Under the pieces are notes generated by a model, which saw only the letters and a list, made by a program, of their open reading frames with translations, ran no database searches and had not been told where the DNA came from. The translations under genes and the position numbers were made by a program. From Paraburkholderia largidicola (GTDB lineage Bacteria > Pseudomonadota > Gammaproteobacteria > Burkholderiales > Burkholderiaceae), in the NCBI RefSeq assembly GCF_013426895.1, contig NZ_AP023175.1:992001-1056000 (forward strand): DNA of 64,000 bases. Reading direction: 5' to 3'. Of this stretch, positions 25,385 to 37,485 are shown one piece after another; position 1 is the first letter of the stretch, and each line of letters begins with the position of its first letter.

Positions 25385-26839
25385 ATGCAATGGACCGTCG
25401 ATGAGCAACTCGCGCTGACCGCATCGCAGGCCGTCGCCGCCATCCAGTCCGGGCGGCTCGACGCGCGCGACTATGTCGCGACCCTGCTCGCGCGCGCCGC
25501 CGCGCTCGACAGCCTCAACGCATTCACCGCGATCGACATGGAAGGTGCGCTCGCCGCCGCGAAACGCATCGACGCGCTCCCACCCGACGAAAAAGCCCGG
25601 CTTCCGCTCGCGGGCCTGCCCGTCGTCATCAAGGACAACATCAATACGGCGGGTCTGCTGACCTCGGCGGGCACGCCCGCGCTCGACGGCTTCAAGCCGA
25701 AGACGGACGCGCCCTCCGTGCGCAAACTGATCGACGCGGGCGCGATCGTGCTCGGCAAGACCAACATGCACGAACTCGCGTTCGGCATCACGAGCGCGAA
25801 TCTGTCCCCGCATGCGGGCGTCGTGCGCAATCCTTATGACCCGTCGCTGATCGCGGGCGGCTCGTCGGGCGGCACGGCCGTCGCCGTCGCCGCACGCGTG
25901 GCGCCCGCCGGCCTGGGGAGCGACACGGGCGGCTCGACGCGCATTCCCGCCGCGCTCACGGGGATTGCGGGCTTCCGCCCGTCGGTGGGCAACGGCGGCG
26001 CCGAGCGCCGCTATCACGACCCGCAGGCCGTCGTCCCGATCAGCCACACGCGCGATACCGTCGGGCCGATGGCGCGAACGGCCGCGGACGTTGCGTTGCT
26101 AGACGGCGTGATTACCGGCGACGCCGCGCTGCCCGACGTGCCGCTGTCGACGCTGCGCATCGGCTTGCCCGAGCCGCTGTGGGCCGACCTGGAACGCGCG
26201 ACGGAAGATGTTGCTCGCGCCGCGCTGACGACGCTCGAAGCGGCGGGCGTCACGTTCGTGCCCGTCGCAATGCCCGAACTGCTGCAGTTGAACGAGCAGA
26301 CGGGCGGCCCGATCGCGATCCACGAAGCGCTCGACGACGTGCGCGACTACCTCGTCGCGAACGATGCGCCCGTCCGGACGGTCGGCGAGCTCGCCGCGCG
26401 CATCGCCAGCCCGGACGTGCGCAATATCTACGACGTCGTGCTGGCAGGCGCGCTGGCCCAGCACTATTCGGACGCGATGAATATCTGGCGTCCGCAATTG
26501 CAGCAGCACTATGCCGACACGTTCGCGGCAGGGCGTCTCGACGCCCTGCTTTTTCCGACCACGCGCCTCGTCGCCGTGCCGATCGACGAAGTGAACGGCT
26601 CGTCCGTCGTGTCGATCGACGGCGCGCCCGCTATCGACGAAATGACCGCCTATCTGCGCAATACCGATCCCGCCAGCAACGCCGGCATTCCGGGCCTCTC
26701 GCTGCCCGCGGGCCTGACGCAGGATGGCTTGCCCGTGGGCATCGAACTGGATGGACCGCTTGGCAGCGACCGCCGGCTGCTCGCCATCGGCATTGCATTC
26801 GAAGCGCTGCTCGGCACGGTCCCCGCTCCGACTATCTGA
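25385..26839 (+). CDS. Amidase-signature family hydrolase
   Basis: The 484-residue protein has the amidase signature with catalytic K83 (VVIKDNI), cis-Ser S161 (AGGSSGG) and nucleophile S184 (GSDTGGSTRIP). Start ATG 25385 follows GGGAGAC; an upstream GTG-type extension would add 21 unsupported residues. Length and the C-terminal NAGIPGLSLPAGLTQDGLPV block are typical of indoleacetamide hydrolase-like and aryl-amide amidases. The substrate cannot be told from sequence alone. It ends 6 bp before the next gene, so they may be cotranscribed. Confidence 0.9.
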   Translation: MQWTVDEQLALTASQAVAAIQSGRLDARDYVATLLARAAALDSLNAFTAIDMEGALAAAKRIDALPPDEKARLPLAGLPVVIKDNINTAGLLTSAGTPALDGFKPKTDAPSVRKLIDAGAIVLGKTNMHELAFGITSANLSPHAGVVRNPYDPSLIAGGSSGGTAVAVAARVAPAGLGSDTGGSTRIPAALTGIAGFRPSVGNGGAERRYHDPQAVVPISHTRDTVGPMARTAADVALLDGVITGDAALPDVPLSTLRIGLPEPLWADLERATEDVARAALTTLEAAGVTFVPVAMPELLQLNEQTGGPIAIHEALDDVRDYLVANDAPVRTVGELAARIASPDVRNIYDVVLAGALAQHYSDAMNIWRPQLQQHYADTFAAGRLDALLFPTTRLVAVPIDEVNGSSVVSIDGAPAIDEMTAYLRNTDPASNAGIPGLSLPAGLTQDGLPVGIELDGPLGSDRRLLAIGIAFEALLGTVPAPTI

Positions 26840-26845
26840 CACCTC

Positions 26846-27595
26846 ATGATCCGACCACGCATCAGGCGCCTCGCGACGCTTGCCGTCGCGCTGTGCACGT
26901 CCGGCTGTGCGCTCATCGCCGCCGCCGATCCCAACGCGCTCTGGAATATCGTCGACCATCAGTGCGTGCCCGCCGCGCGCGCGTCGGGCGGCGCGGGCTT
27001 CTGCACGGCCGTCAATCTGCCCGGACACTACGCGATCCTCAAGGACATCAACGGCAACACGCAATATCTGCTGATTCCGACCGATCGTGTGGCGGGTATC
27101 GAAAGCCCGGGCGTGCTCGCCGCCGATACGCCCGACTACTGGGCCGACGCGTGGGCCGCGCGGCAGTACGTCGGCTCGCGCATCGGCCTGACGTTCCCGC
27201 CCAATCAGCTAGGTCTCGAGATCAACTCGCAGTTCCGCCGCACGCAGAATCAGCTGCATATCCATATGGACTGCATGCAGGAGGACATCATCAAGGACCT
27301 CGCGCGCTATCGCACCGTCGAGCCGGGCCAATGGCACTGGACGAAGCTCGACGGCAGCGCGTACCGCGTGATGCGCGTGCTGTCGCTGACGGGCGACAAC
27401 GACCCGTTCCGGATCGTCGCGCGCGACCGCCAGGGTAGCGACTTGATGGCGCAGCAGACCATTCTCGTGACGGGCGCGGGGCCGAAAGACAGCGACGGCT
27501 GGCTCGTCGTCAACAGTGGGCTGGAACTCGACGACGGCAGCGGCACGGCGGAAGGCATGCTCGATCACGCGTGCAGAATCGGCATGCATCAGTAA
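26846..27595 (+). CDS. cdh: CDP-diacylglycerol pyrophosphatase
   Basis: The 249-residue protein is of the Cdh family. It starts with a signal sequence ending in a lipobox-like TSGC, then DPNALWNIVDHQCVPAA. The HIT-like motif is QNQLHIHMDC, and GWLVVNSGLELDDGSGTAEG lies near the end. It would hydrolyse CDP-diacylglycerol to phosphatidate and CMP in the envelope. It directly follows the amidase gene. Its catalytic His pair is present, and its length fits the E. coli enzyme (~250). Confidence 0.88.
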   Translation: MIRPRIRRLATLAVALCTSGCALIAAADPNALWNIVDHQCVPAARASGGAGFCTAVNLPGHYAILKDINGNTQYLLIPTDRVAGIESPGVLAADTPDYWADAWAARQYVGSRIGLTFPPNQLGLEINSQFRRTQNQLHIHMDCMQEDIIKDLARYRTVEPGQWHWTKLDGSAYRVMRVLSLTGDNDPFRIVARDRQGSDLMAQQTILVTGAGPKDSDGWLVVNSGLELDDGSGTAEGMLDHACRIGMHQ

Positions 27596-27661
27596 AAGCG
27601 CCGAGCATTTGTTCAATTCGCACGTATAACCGGCGCCAAATCCGCTTTACTCAGAAGCTTT

Positions 27662-27681
27662 GCCGAACAAATTGGTTCGGC
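27662..27681. promoter_or_regulatory. 7-bp palindrome upstream of the desaturase
   Basis: GCCGAAC (27662-27668) and GTTCGGC (27675-27681) flank AAATTG. It lies about 50 bp before the desaturase start and 67 bp after cdh. It could be an operator or a weak terminator of cdh; no T tract follows. Confidence 0.35.
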
Positions 27682-27733
27682 GGCGGCGGACGCGCCTTTA
27701 GGATCGGTGAACTGCAATACGACCGATCCGCCG

Positions 27734-28798
27734 ATGTCTTTCTATCTCGACGACGCACAACGCCACGCGCTCACGCAGCGCCGCAACAGCTTCACATGGC
27801 GTACCGAATGGCCGACGTGGCTGCTGATCGGCGCGATCTACGGCGGATGGTTTTTTATCGCGAGTCATGCGCGTGGGTTCGGGCTGGGCGTGGCAATTCC
27901 GCTCCTCGCCGTGTTCAGCGCCTGGTATATGTCGCTTCAGCATGAACTGCTGCACGGGCATCCGACGCGCTCGGCGTTCGTCAACGGGCTCATCGGCTTT
28001 GCGCCGCTCGCGGTGTGGTTTCCGTATCGAGTCTATCGCGATCTGCATTTGCAGCATCACGATGATCCGCATCTCACGCATCCCGAAGTCGATCCTGAGA
28101 GTTATTTCGTCAGCCGTGAGGCGTGGCGGCAGGCTGGAATGCTGACGCGCGCGCTGCTGATCGCGCGGAATACTTTTGTTGGGCGGCTGCTGCTCGGGCC
28201 GGCGTTTTCGATTGCTGCGACTTCGACTCAGGCGTTGCGGAAGGTTGCGCGTGGCGATTGGGCTGATGTGCCTGCGTGGATCGCGCATTGTGTGGCGCTT
28301 GCCGGGTTGGTGTTCTGGCTTGATCGTCAGTGTGGGATCGCGCCTTGGCTGTTTATTGCAGGGGTCGGGTATCCGGCGCTGGCGTTGAGTTCGGTGCGGT
28401 CGTTTCAGGAGCATCGCGATGCGGAATTGCATGAGCAGCGGTCGGTGATCAATGAGGCTGCCTGGTATTGGCGGTTGCTATTTTTGAATAATAATTTTCA
28501 TCTTGTGCATCATGATTTACCGCATGTGCCGTGGTTTGCTTTGCGCAAGGTTTATGTCGCGTCCCGCGGGCAATATGTCGAGCGGTCGGGCGGGTTTCTG
28601 GTTAAGGGGTATGGCGAGTGGGCCAGGCAGTACGCGTTTGGTGTGGCCGTGCGGCCCGTGCATGGGGAGTTGTTTCGCGGTACGCGGTTGGGTCGGCCTG
28701 GTGCTGCGGGTAAGACGTTTGCAGGCGGGCTGCAGGCGCGGGAGGTTCGTGTGTCCGTTGGGGCCGAGCGCGGGGCTTCGAGGGGCGGGAGGTTTTGA
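27734..28798 (+). CDS. Membrane fatty-acid desaturase
   Basis: The 354-residue integral membrane protein has the three His boxes of the FA_desaturase family: HELLH (70-74), HLQHH (105-109) and a late FHLVHHDLPH. It has about four hydrophobic segments. It probably introduces a double bond in a fatty-acyl or related lipid chain, or hydroxylates a lipid, using a di-iron centre. I chose ATG 27734; a GTG at 27707 would add nine residues. From about 28150 onward the codons shift strongly to G/T-ending choices, up to repeat C. The last ~50 residues are low-complexity basic and Gly-rich, so the C-terminus may be newly altered. Confidence 0.85.
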   Translation: MSFYLDDAQRHALTQRRNSFTWRTEWPTWLLIGAIYGGWFFIASHARGFGLGVAIPLLAVFSAWYMSLQHELLHGHPTRSAFVNGLIGFAPLAVWFPYRVYRDLHLQHHDDPHLTHPEVDPESYFVSREAWRQAGMLTRALLIARNTFVGRLLLGPAFSIAATSTQALRKVARGDWADVPAWIAHCVALAGLVFWLDRQCGIAPWLFIAGVGYPALALSSVRSFQEHRDAELHEQRSVINEAAWYWRLLFLNNNFHLVHHDLPHVPWFALRKVYVASRGQYVERSGGFLVKGYGEWARQYAFGVAVRPVHGELFRGTRLGRPGAAGKTFAGGLQAREVRVSVGAERGASRGGRF

Positions 28799-28838
28799 TT
28801 CCCGGTGGCGCGGTCGGTTTTGGTTGTTCTGGCCTTTG

Positions 28839-29499
28839 TGCTGGCATCCGCGTGATGTTATTGGTTCGCAAGCGTTGCCCCTGTGCGGGGCGGCCCCTAC
28901 TTTTCTTTGCCGCCGCAAAGAAAAGTAGGCAAAAGAAAGCGGCTCACACCGCCAGTTCTTGTATTTGCCTGAGGGCCCCCAACGGGTCTTACGCTTCAAA
29001 CGGCAACACCCTGGTTCGCGTTCGTTGCCAACGTTCCCTCCGTACGCCTCACCCACTTCACGCACCCGCATCACAGCACCCCGTGCCAGATAGCCCGCCG
29101 CCGCCCAGGTGGCAAACTGTGTGTAGGTTGTCGCACGGTACAGGTTAGCGCGCTTACCAGAAACACCAATCCTGCTACACAGTCCGGAGTAATGCGCCTA
29201 TGGCGCGAATGCCTACACACAGTTTGCCACCTGGGCGGCATGAACCGCTCGCTGTCACTCACCCTTGTGCGGGTGTCTGAAGCGGGTGAGGCATCCGTTC
29301 GAAGCGTTGGCAACGGGCACACGGCAGCAAGGTGCCGCGTGAAGGACGGGGCCGTTGGGGGCCCGCAAGCTAACGTCAAGGATTGGCGGTGTGAGCCGCT
29401 TTCTTTTGCCTACTTTTCTTTGCGACGGCAAAGAAAAGTAGGTGCCGCCCCGCACAGGGGCGACGCTTGCGAACCAATAACATCACGCGGATGCCAGCG
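28839..29499. repeat. Long inverted-repeat element, copy C (~661 bp)
   Basis: The left end contains CTGGCATCCGCGTGATGTTA (28841-28860) and the right end its exact inverse ending near 29497. The outer arms stay complementary for more than 100 bp, with few mismatches (for example TTGCC versus TCGCC, and GACGG instead of GGCGG in the right palindrome near 29424). The inner pair is GGTGGCAAACTGTGTGTAGG (29108-29127) and CCTACACACAGTTTGCCACC (29213-29232). The flank 29500-29682 has no gene and is A/C-rich with GCAAAAA units (29550-29575). Confidence 0.9.
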
Positions 29500-29682
29500 C
29501 AAAGGCCAGAACAACCAAACCAAACCGCCCGCGCCGCCCAGGCGCCAAAAGCAAAAAGCAAAAAGCAAAAAACCACCCCGATCTGACCGAAAACACCGGA
29601 ACCTCGGCGCTTCCGCACAGCCGCAACCCGGCACAATCGAACGCATATTGGGCGGCGTCACACGCGATAAAAGGAACAACTC

Positions 29683-30864
29683 ATGGACTGGAAAAACCTG
29701 CTAATCGAAACGCCCGTCTGGCTGATGGCCCGCTTCCATCCATCGCGTTTCAACCCGCGCCGCGACACGCCACGCGAAATCCTCGTGCTGCGCCCCAACG
29801 ATTTCGGCGAGCTACTCTCCACCACCCCGCTCTTCGAATCGCTGCGCAAGCAGTTTCCGACGACGCGCCTGATCGCCGGCATCGGCAGCTGGGGCCGCCC
29901 GATCCTCGAAAACAACCCCTATATCGACGAAATCGTCGAACTCGACGCGCCCTGGAACAACAAGATCGTCGCGGATCGCTCGCACAAGAACGTCCTGCGC
30001 TTCCTGTGGAAATCCCCGCAGATCGACGCGCTGCGCGCGCGTGGCGGTTTCGATGTCGCGATCGATGTGCTCGGCAGTTACATGGGCGCCCTGCTGATGA
30101 TGCGGCTCGGCGCGCGCTACCGCATCGGCGTGCGCGGCTATCGCGGCGGCTGGAGCGGCTGCCAGGCGCACGTCGTCTACGCGAGACGGCAGGCCGGACG
30201 CGCGGCGCTCGCGCAAGGCGAACTGCTCGGCGCGACGGCGCTGCCGGAAGTGCGCCCCCAACTCTTTCTGACGGGCGACGAGCGCGCCCGCGCGGCACAA
30301 CTCTGGACGGCGAATGCCGCGCAGGGCCGGCGCACGGTGCGCCTCGTCGCCGGCGTCGGTGCCGGCGTACCGACCAAGGCATGGCCCGCGCGGGAGGTGG
30401 GCGCGGCACTCGCGCAGATCGCGCAAGCGCTGGAACAGCAAGGCCACGCATGCGAAGTCGTGATCGTCGGCAGCGCGGCGGATCAGGCACGCGCGACCGA
30501 GGCCATCGCCGCAGCCGGTCCGGGCGTGTCCGTCCGCTCCGTTGCGGGCGAGGCGCCGATGCGCGTCATGTTCGCACTCGTCGAGCAGGCGGACGTCGTG
30601 CTGACGAACTCGACGATGCTGATGCACGTCGCAGCGGCATTCCGTCGTCCAACGGTGGCCGTGCTCGGCGGCAGCATCACGAGACCGGAAGTTCACGACG
30701 CGATATGGGGTTATCCGCCGCCCTATCTGAGCGTCACGCCGGAGAAGTCCGCGGACGGACAGCGGTTGCAGGATTGGCCGGACGTCGGACGTGTGGTGCA
30801 AGCGGTCTTGCAGTCCGTCGCAACGGTGGACGAGCCGCGCACGAGCCTCGATGCAGCGGCCTGA
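29683..30864 (+). CDS. Glycosyltransferase family 9 (ADP-heptose:LPS heptosyltransferase-like)
   Basis: The 393-residue protein has the GT9 opening ILVLRPNDFGELLSTTPLFE, then FDVAIDVLGSYMGALLMMRL. The C-terminal nucleotide-sugar region has the ADVVLTNSTMLMHVAAAFRR-PTVAVLGGS pattern, where heptosyltransferases have the DSG/T-G-x-H-x-A motif; here it is TNSTMLMHVA. It would transfer a heptose or related sugar to LPS core or a surface glycan at the inner face of the cytoplasmic membrane. AAGGAAC precedes ATG 29683. No LPS cluster surrounds it, so the acceptor is unknown. Confidence 0.85.
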   Translation: MDWKNLLIETPVWLMARFHPSRFNPRRDTPREILVLRPNDFGELLSTTPLFESLRKQFPTTRLIAGIGSWGRPILENNPYIDEIVELDAPWNNKIVADRSHKNVLRFLWKSPQIDALRARGGFDVAIDVLGSYMGALLMMRLGARYRIGVRGYRGGWSGCQAHVVYARRQAGRAALAQGELLGATALPEVRPQLFLTGDERARAAQLWTANAAQGRRTVRLVAGVGAGVPTKAWPAREVGAALAQIAQALEQQGHACEVVIVGSAADQARATEAIAAAGPGVSVRSVAGEAPMRVMFALVEQADVVLTNSTMLMHVAAAFRRPTVAVLGGSITRPEVHDAIWGYPPPYLSVTPEKSADGQRLQDWPDVGRVVQAVLQSVATVDEPRTSLDAAA

Positions 30865-30894
30865 GACCGCGCGCGCTATTTCATCGACGACGTT

Positions 30895-30947
30895 GTTCAG
30901 CGTGCGTACCGTCACGGCGACCGTGACACGGTGATCGCTTGCTGAAC
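30895..30947. terminator. Nested inverted repeats between the GT9 and PhnD-like genes
   Basis: An outer pair GTTCAGC (30895-30901) with GCTGAAC (30941-30947) encloses the perfect stem GTCACGG (30911-30917) with CCGTGAC (30921-30927). It may be the GT9 terminator or a regulatory structure; T tracts are absent. Confidence 0.35.
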
Positions 30948-30987
30948 CACGCGGCCCGCGGACCGATCCGCGTTTAGAATCGTCTGC

Positions 30988-31776
30988 ATGAACAAGATCG
31001 CCGCCCTGCCGATGTACAACGTCTCGCCCGCGCTCGCCGCCGACTGGCACGCGCTGCTCACAGACGTACTGCGCAATGTCGAGCCTCGCGCCACGATCGT
31101 CGAACCGGACGATCTGCACGCATTCTGGCGGCGCCCCGATTTGCTGCTGTCGCAGACCTGCGGTTATCCCTACGTGCTTGGGCTGCACGACGACGTGCAA
31201 CTGATCGCGACGCCGCGATTCGATGCGCCCGGCTGCGAAGGCGCGAACTATTCGAGCGTGCTCGTCACGCGTAGCGACGCGCCGTTCGATTCGATCGAAG
31301 CGTTTCGAGGCACGCGCGCCGCCTTCAATTCCACCGATTCGAACAGCGGCTACAACGCATTGCGGCACACCATTGCGCCGCATGCGAAAAACGGCCGGTT
31401 CTTCGGCGCATCACTGGAGACGGGATCGCATCTCGGCTCGCTGCGCGCGATTGCCGAGAATCGCGCGGACGTGGCCGCGATCGATTGCATCACGATGGCC
31501 TTCGTGCGCGACGCGTATCCCGAACTGACGGGCCGCCTGCGAGAAATCGGCTACACGCGCTCATCGCCGGGATTGCCGTTGATTGCGTCGACGCATGTCG
31601 CGCCTGAACAGGCCGACGCACTGCGCGACGCGCTCGACGAAGCGGTCGCAACGCAACCCGAACGCGCGCGGCGACTGAAGCTCAAAGGCTTTTCGCGCCT
31701 GCCGCCCGAAGCATACGAAAGCATTCGCCAAATGGAAAACGAGGCGCGCGTAGCGAACTACGCGCGCCTCGCATGA
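30988..31776 (+). CDS. PhnD-like phosphate/phosphonate-binding domain protein without signal peptide
   Basis: The 262-residue protein has the periplasmic-binding type II fold of the PhnD family: IAALPMYNVSPALAADWHAL, LLLSQTCGYPYVLGL, NYSSVLVTRSDAPFDSIEAF and AAFNSTDSNSGYNALRH. Unlike ABC-binding proteins it has no signal peptide, and no permease or ATPase is adjacent. It may be a cytoplasmic sensor or binding protein, or an enzyme-like homologue. The last 30 bases of coding sequence double as a hairpin. It converges on liuD with only 21 bp between stops. Confidence 0.75.
   Translation: MNKIAALPMYNVSPALAADWHALLTDVLRNVEPRATIVEPDDLHAFWRRPDLLLSQTCGYPYVLGLHDDVQLIATPRFDAPGCEGANYSSVLVTRSDAPFDSIEAFRGTRAAFNSTDSNSGYNALRHTIAPHAKNGRFFGASLETGSHLGSLRAIAENRADVAAIDCITMAFVRDAYPELTGRLREIGYTRSSPGLPLIASTHVAPEQADALRDALDEAVATQPERARRLKLKGFSRLPPEAYESIRQMENEARVANYARLA
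31741..31770. terminator. 13-bp perfect hairpin inside the end of the PhnD-like CDS
   Basis: GAGGCGCGCGTAG (31741-31753) pairs with CTACGCGCGCCTC (31758-31770) around CGAA. It encodes the last residues (EARVANYARLA) of the gene while sitting between convergent transcripts. A GCGCC-rich strong stem without a long T tract. Confidence 0.55.
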
Positions 31777-31797
31777 CGCCTTTCGACAACCAGCGCC

Positions 31798-33810
<2,013 letters not shown>

Positions 33811-33863
33811 GAGGTGTCTCGATGGATGTTGTTCTGTGCGGTGGCAGCGGTCAGGCGCCTCTT

Positions 33864-34649
33864 TCAAACCCGCCACGAAGGCGAGCGCTTCTCGAGAAAC
33901 GACGCGACGCCTTCGCGCCCTTCCGCGCCCGCGCGCGTCTTCGCAATACGCGCGGCCGTGTCTTCGATCAACGCCGCGCTGATTTCGCGGCCCGCGATAT
34001 CGTGCACGAGCTGCTTGCACGCCTTCACGGCTTGCGGGCCATTTGCGCACAACGTAGCTGCGAGTTGCTGCACGGTTTCGTCGAGCTTGTCCGCGCTCAC
34101 GCATTCGGCGACGAAGCCGAGACGTTGTGCCGTCGCGCAATCAAAGGCTTCCGCTGTCATGAAGTAACGGCGCGATGCCTGCTCGCCGAGCGCGCGGATC
34201 ACGTACGGCGCGATCGTCGCGGGGATCAGGCCGAGGCGTGCTTCGGACAGGCAGAACTTCGCGCTGTCGACGGCGACGACGATATCGCACGCCGAGATCA
34301 GGCCCATGCCGCCCGCGTACGCGTCGCCGTTCACGCGCGCGATCACCGGCTTGTTGCAGCGATAGATCGACGCGAGCATGTCGGCGAGACGCATGGCGTC
34401 GGCACGGTTCTCGTCGTCCGAGTAACCGGCCATCTTCTTCATCCAGTTCAGGTCTGCGCCCGCGCAGAACGCCTTGCCGTTCGCCGCGAGCACGACGGCG
34501 CGCACGTCGTCGCGTTCATCGAGCGTGCGAAACGCCGACGTGAGTTCCGCGATCATCGCTTCGTTGAACGCGTTGCGCACGTCCGGGCGATTGAGCGTGA
34601 CGGTGGCGACCTGCTGGTCAAACGTGACGGTCAGGTTGTCGTATTGCAT
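33864..34649 (-). CDS. liuC: Enoyl-CoA hydratase/isomerase, probable 3-methylglutaconyl-CoA hydratase
   Basis: The 261-residue crotonase-family protein has oxyanion-hole regions AVVLAANGKAFCAGADLNWM and RVNGDAYAGGMGLISACDIV, then SEARLGLIPATIAPYVI. AAAGGAGC precedes ATG 34649. It lies between liuB and liuD and would hydrate 3-methylglutaconyl-CoA to HMG-CoA. The HMG-CoA lyase (liuE) needed next is not in this window. Confidence 0.9.
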   Translation of the reverse strand: MQYDNLTVTFDQQVATVTLNRPDVRNAFNEAMIAELTSAFRTLDERDDVRAVVLAANGKAFCAGADLNWMKKMAGYSDDENRADAMRLADMLASIYRCNKPVIARVNGDAYAGGMGLISACDIVVAVDSAKFCLSEARLGLIPATIAPYVIRALGEQASRRYFMTAEAFDCATAQRLGFVAECVSADKLDETVQQLAATLCANGPQAVKACKQLVHDIAGREISAALIEDTAARIAKTRAGAEGREGVASFLEKRSPSWRV

Positions 34650-34677
34650 GGCCGAAGCTCCTTTCGCTGCGCCGTCG

Positions 34678-36285
34678 TTACATGCGGAACACGCCGAAGC
34701 GCGTGTCTTCGATCGGCGCGTTCATCGCCGCCGACAAGCCGAGGCCCAGCACGTCGCGCGTCTGTGCGGGATCGATCACGCCGTCGTCCCACAAGCGCGC
34801 GCTGGCGTAATACGGATGGCCCTGATGCTCGTATTGCTCGCGAATCGGCTGCTTGAAGGCTTCTTCCTGTTCGGCCGTCCACGTGCCGCCCTTTCCTTCG
34901 ATGCCGTCGCGCTTGACAGTGGCGAGCACGGAAGCCGCCTGCTCGCCGCCCATCACCGAGATGCGTGCGTTCGGCCACATCCACAGGAAGCGCGGCGAAT
35001 ACGCGCGCCCGCACATGCCGTAATTGCCCGCACCAAACGAGCCGCCGATGATCACCGTGAACTTCGGCACCTTCGCAGTAGCAACGGCCGTCACCATCTT
35101 CGCGCCGTTGCGCGCGATGCCTTCGTTCTCGTACTTGCGGCCCACCATGAAGCCCGTGATGTTCTGCAGGAACACGAGCGGAATCTTGCGCTGCGCGCAC
35201 AGTTCGATGAAGTGCGCGCCCTTCAACGCCGACTCGGAAAACAGAATGCCGTTGTTCGCGACGATGCCGACGGGATGCCCCCAGATATGCGCGAAGCCGC
35301 ATACGAGCGTCGTGCCGTAGCGCGCCTTGAACTCATCAAATGCGGAATCGTCGACGATGCGCGCGATCACTTCGCGGATATCGAAGGGCTTGCGCGTATC
35401 GACGGGAATCACGCCGTAGATGCTCTTCACGTCGTAGCGCGGCGGCTTCGGTTCCTGCATCGTGACGGGCACGTCCTTGCGCCGGTTCAGATTGCCGACG
35501 ATGCTGCGCGCAATCGACAACGCATGCGCATCGTTTTGCGCGAGATGATCGACGACGCCCGACAGACGCGTGTGCACATCGCCGCCGCCCAGATCTTCCG
35601 CGCTGACCTCTTCGCCCGTCGCCGCCTTGACGAGAGGCGGGCCGCCCAGAAAGATCGTGCCTTGATTCTTGACGATGATCGACTCATCGCTCATTGCGGG
35701 CACATACGCGCCGCCCGCCGTGCATGAGCCCATCACGACGGCGATCTGCGGAATGCCTTGCGCCGACAGGTTCGCCTGGTTGTAGAAGATGCGGCCGAAG
35801 TGATCGCGATCGGGAAACACTTCGTCCTGGTTCGGCAGGTTCGCGCCGCCCGAATCGACGAGATACACGCACGGCAAGCGGTTTTCTTCGGCGATTTCCT
35901 GTGCGCGCACGTGCTTCTTCACGGTCACAGGGTAGTACGTGCCGCCCTTCACCGTTGCGTCGTTGCAGACGATCACGCACTCCTGGCCCGCAATGCGCCC
36001 GATGCCCGTAATCACGCCCGCGCCCGGCGCGTCGTCGTGATACATGCCGAATGCCGCGAGTTGCGACAGTTCGAGAAACGGCGTGCCCGGATCGAGCAGT
36101 TGCGCGATGCGGTCGCGCGGCAGCAGCTTGCCGCGCGACACGTGCTTGTCGCGCGCGGCGGGACCGCCGCCCAGCGCGAGCTTGCTGATCTTCGTCTTCA
36201 GGTCTTCGACGAGCGCTTCGAGCGCGGCCGCGTTGGTGCGGAATTCGTCGGAACGCGGGTTCAACTTTGATTCGATGATCGGCAT
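34678..36285 (-). CDS. liuB: Methylcrotonyl-CoA carboxylase carboxyltransferase (beta) subunit
   Basis: The 535-residue acyl-CoA carboxyltransferase has an N-half with [20 protein letters not shown] and [11 protein letters not shown], the acyl-CoA site around [20 protein letters not shown], and a C-half with [20 protein letters not shown] and [20 protein letters not shown]. The layout and length match MCCase beta subunits. It sits 18 bp downstream of liuA. It uses carboxybiotin from LiuD. Confidence 0.94.
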   Translation of the reverse strand: MPIIESKLNPRSDEFRTNAAALEALVEDLKTKISKLALGGGPAARDKHVSRGKLLPRDRIAQLLDPGTPFLELSQLAAFGMYHDDAPGAGVITGIGRIAGQECVIVCNDATVKGGTYYPVTVKKHVRAQEIAEENRLPCVYLVDSGGANLPNQDEVFPDRDHFGRIFYNQANLSAQGIPQIAVVMGSCTAGGAYVPAMSDESIIVKNQGTIFLGGPPLVKAATGEEVSAEDLGGGDVHTRLSGVVDHLAQNDAHALSIARSIVGNLNRRKDVPVTMQEPKPPRYDVKSIYGVIPVDTRKPFDIREVIARIVDDSAFDEFKARYGTTLVCGFAHIWGHPVGIVANNGILFSESALKGAHFIELCAQRKIPLVFLQNITGFMVGRKYENEGIARNGAKMVTAVATAKVPKFTVIIGGSFGAGNYGMCGRAYSPRFLWMWPNARISVMGGEQAASVLATVKRDGIEGKGGTWTAEQEEAFKQPIREQYEHQGHPYYASARLWDDGVIDPAQTRDVLGLGLSAAMNAPIEDTRFGVFRM

Positions 36286-36303
36286 GTGATATCTCGAAGA
36301 GAA

Positions 36304-37485
36304 TTACATCGTTTCCGCGAACAGTTCGCGGCCGATCAGCATGCGGCGGATTTCGCTCGTGCCCGCGCCGATTTCATAGAGCTTCGCGTCGCGCCACAGA
36401 CGTCCCACGGGATACTCGTTGATATAACCATTGCCGCCGAGAATCTGGATCGCCTCGCCTGCCATCCACGTCGCCTTTTCCGCCGTGTAGAGAATCACGC
36501 CCGCGCAGTCTTTGCGCACCTGGCGCACGTGCGCCGTACCGATCGTGTCGAGCTGACGACCCACCGCGTACAGATACGCGCGGCACGCCTGCAGCGTCGT
36601 GTACAGATCGGCGACCTTGCCTTGGATCAGCTGGAATTCGCCGATCGACTGGCCGAACTGCTTGCGGTCGTGGATATACGGCACGACGGCATCCATCACC
36701 GCCATCATGATGCCCGTCGGGCCGCCCGCGAGCACAGCGCGTTCGTAGTCGAGGCCACTCATCAGCACCTTCACGCCGCCGTTCAGTTCACCGAGGATGT
36801 TCTCTTCGGGCACTTCGACGTTCTCGAACACCAGTTCGCCCGTGTGCGAGCCGCGCATGCCGAGCTTGTCGAGCTTCTGCGCGACGGAAAAGCCCTTCAT
36901 GCCCTTCTCGACGATGAACGCCGTGATGCCGCGCGGGCCGGCTTCGATATCCGTCTTCGCGTAGACGACGAGCGTGTCGCAGTCCGGGCCGTTCGTGATC
37001 CACATCTTCGTGCCGTTCAGCACGTAGCGGTCGCCCTTCTTCTCGGCGCGCAGCTTCATGCTGACCACGTCGGAACCCGCGTTCGGCTCGCTCATCGCCA
37101 GCGCGCCGATGTGGTCGCCCGACACCAGCTTCGGCAGGTACTTCTCTTTTTGCGCCGCGGTGCCGTTGCGATGGATCTGGTTCACGCACAGGTTCGAGTG
37201 CGCGCCGTATGAGAGACCCACCGATGCCGACGCACGCGAAATCTCTTCCATTGCGACCATGTGCGCGGTGTAACCCATGTTCGCGCCGCCGTACTCCTCG
37301 GACACCGTCATGCCGAGCACGCCCAGATCGCCAAACTTCTTCCACAGGTCCATCGGGAACTGGTCGGTGTGGTCGATCTCGCCCGCACGCGGCGCGATCT
37401 CCTTCGCCGCAAACGACGCGAGGCTGTCGCGCAGCATCTCGATCTCTTCACCAAGCGGGAACTGCAAACCGGGCAAGTTGCTCAT
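36304..37485 (-). CDS. liuA: Isovaleryl-CoA dehydrogenase
   Basis: The 393-residue acyl-CoA dehydrogenase has the FAD-binding segments [18 protein letters not shown] and [19 protein letters not shown]. The isovaleryl-CoA-type catalytic Glu is in [13 protein letters not shown], and the C-terminal region ends [17 protein letters not shown]. The position of the catalytic Glu on helix G, rather than in the late YEIGAGT segment, is the isovaleryl-CoA feature. It is the first gene of liuABCD and oxidises isovaleryl-CoA to 3-methylcrotonyl-CoA. A palindromic operator lies 200 bp upstream. Confidence 0.95.
   Translation of the reverse strand: MSNLPGLQFPLGEEIEMLRDSLASFAAKEIAPRAGEIDHTDQFPMDLWKKFGDLGVLGMTVSEEYGGANMGYTAHMVAMEEISRASASVGLSYGAHSNLCVNQIHRNGTAAQKEKYLPKLVSGDHIGALAMSEPNAGSDVVSMKLRAEKKGDRYVLNGTKMWITNGPDCDTLVVYAKTDIEAGPRGITAFIVEKGMKGFSVAQKLDKLGMRGSHTGELVFENVEVPEENILGELNGGVKVLMSGLDYERAVLAGGPTGIMMAVMDAVVPYIHDRKQFGQSIGEFQLIQGKVADLYTTLQACRAYLYAVGRQLDTIGTAHVRQVRKDCAGVILYTAEKATWMAGEAIQILGGNGYINEYPVGRLWRDAKLYEIGAGTSEIRRMLIGRELFAETM

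Noticed and set aside
29550..29577. GCAAAAA tandem units considered as CRISPR-like or origin iterons
   Set aside because: No spacers, units are too short and degenerate. It belongs to the A/C-rich flank of repeat C.
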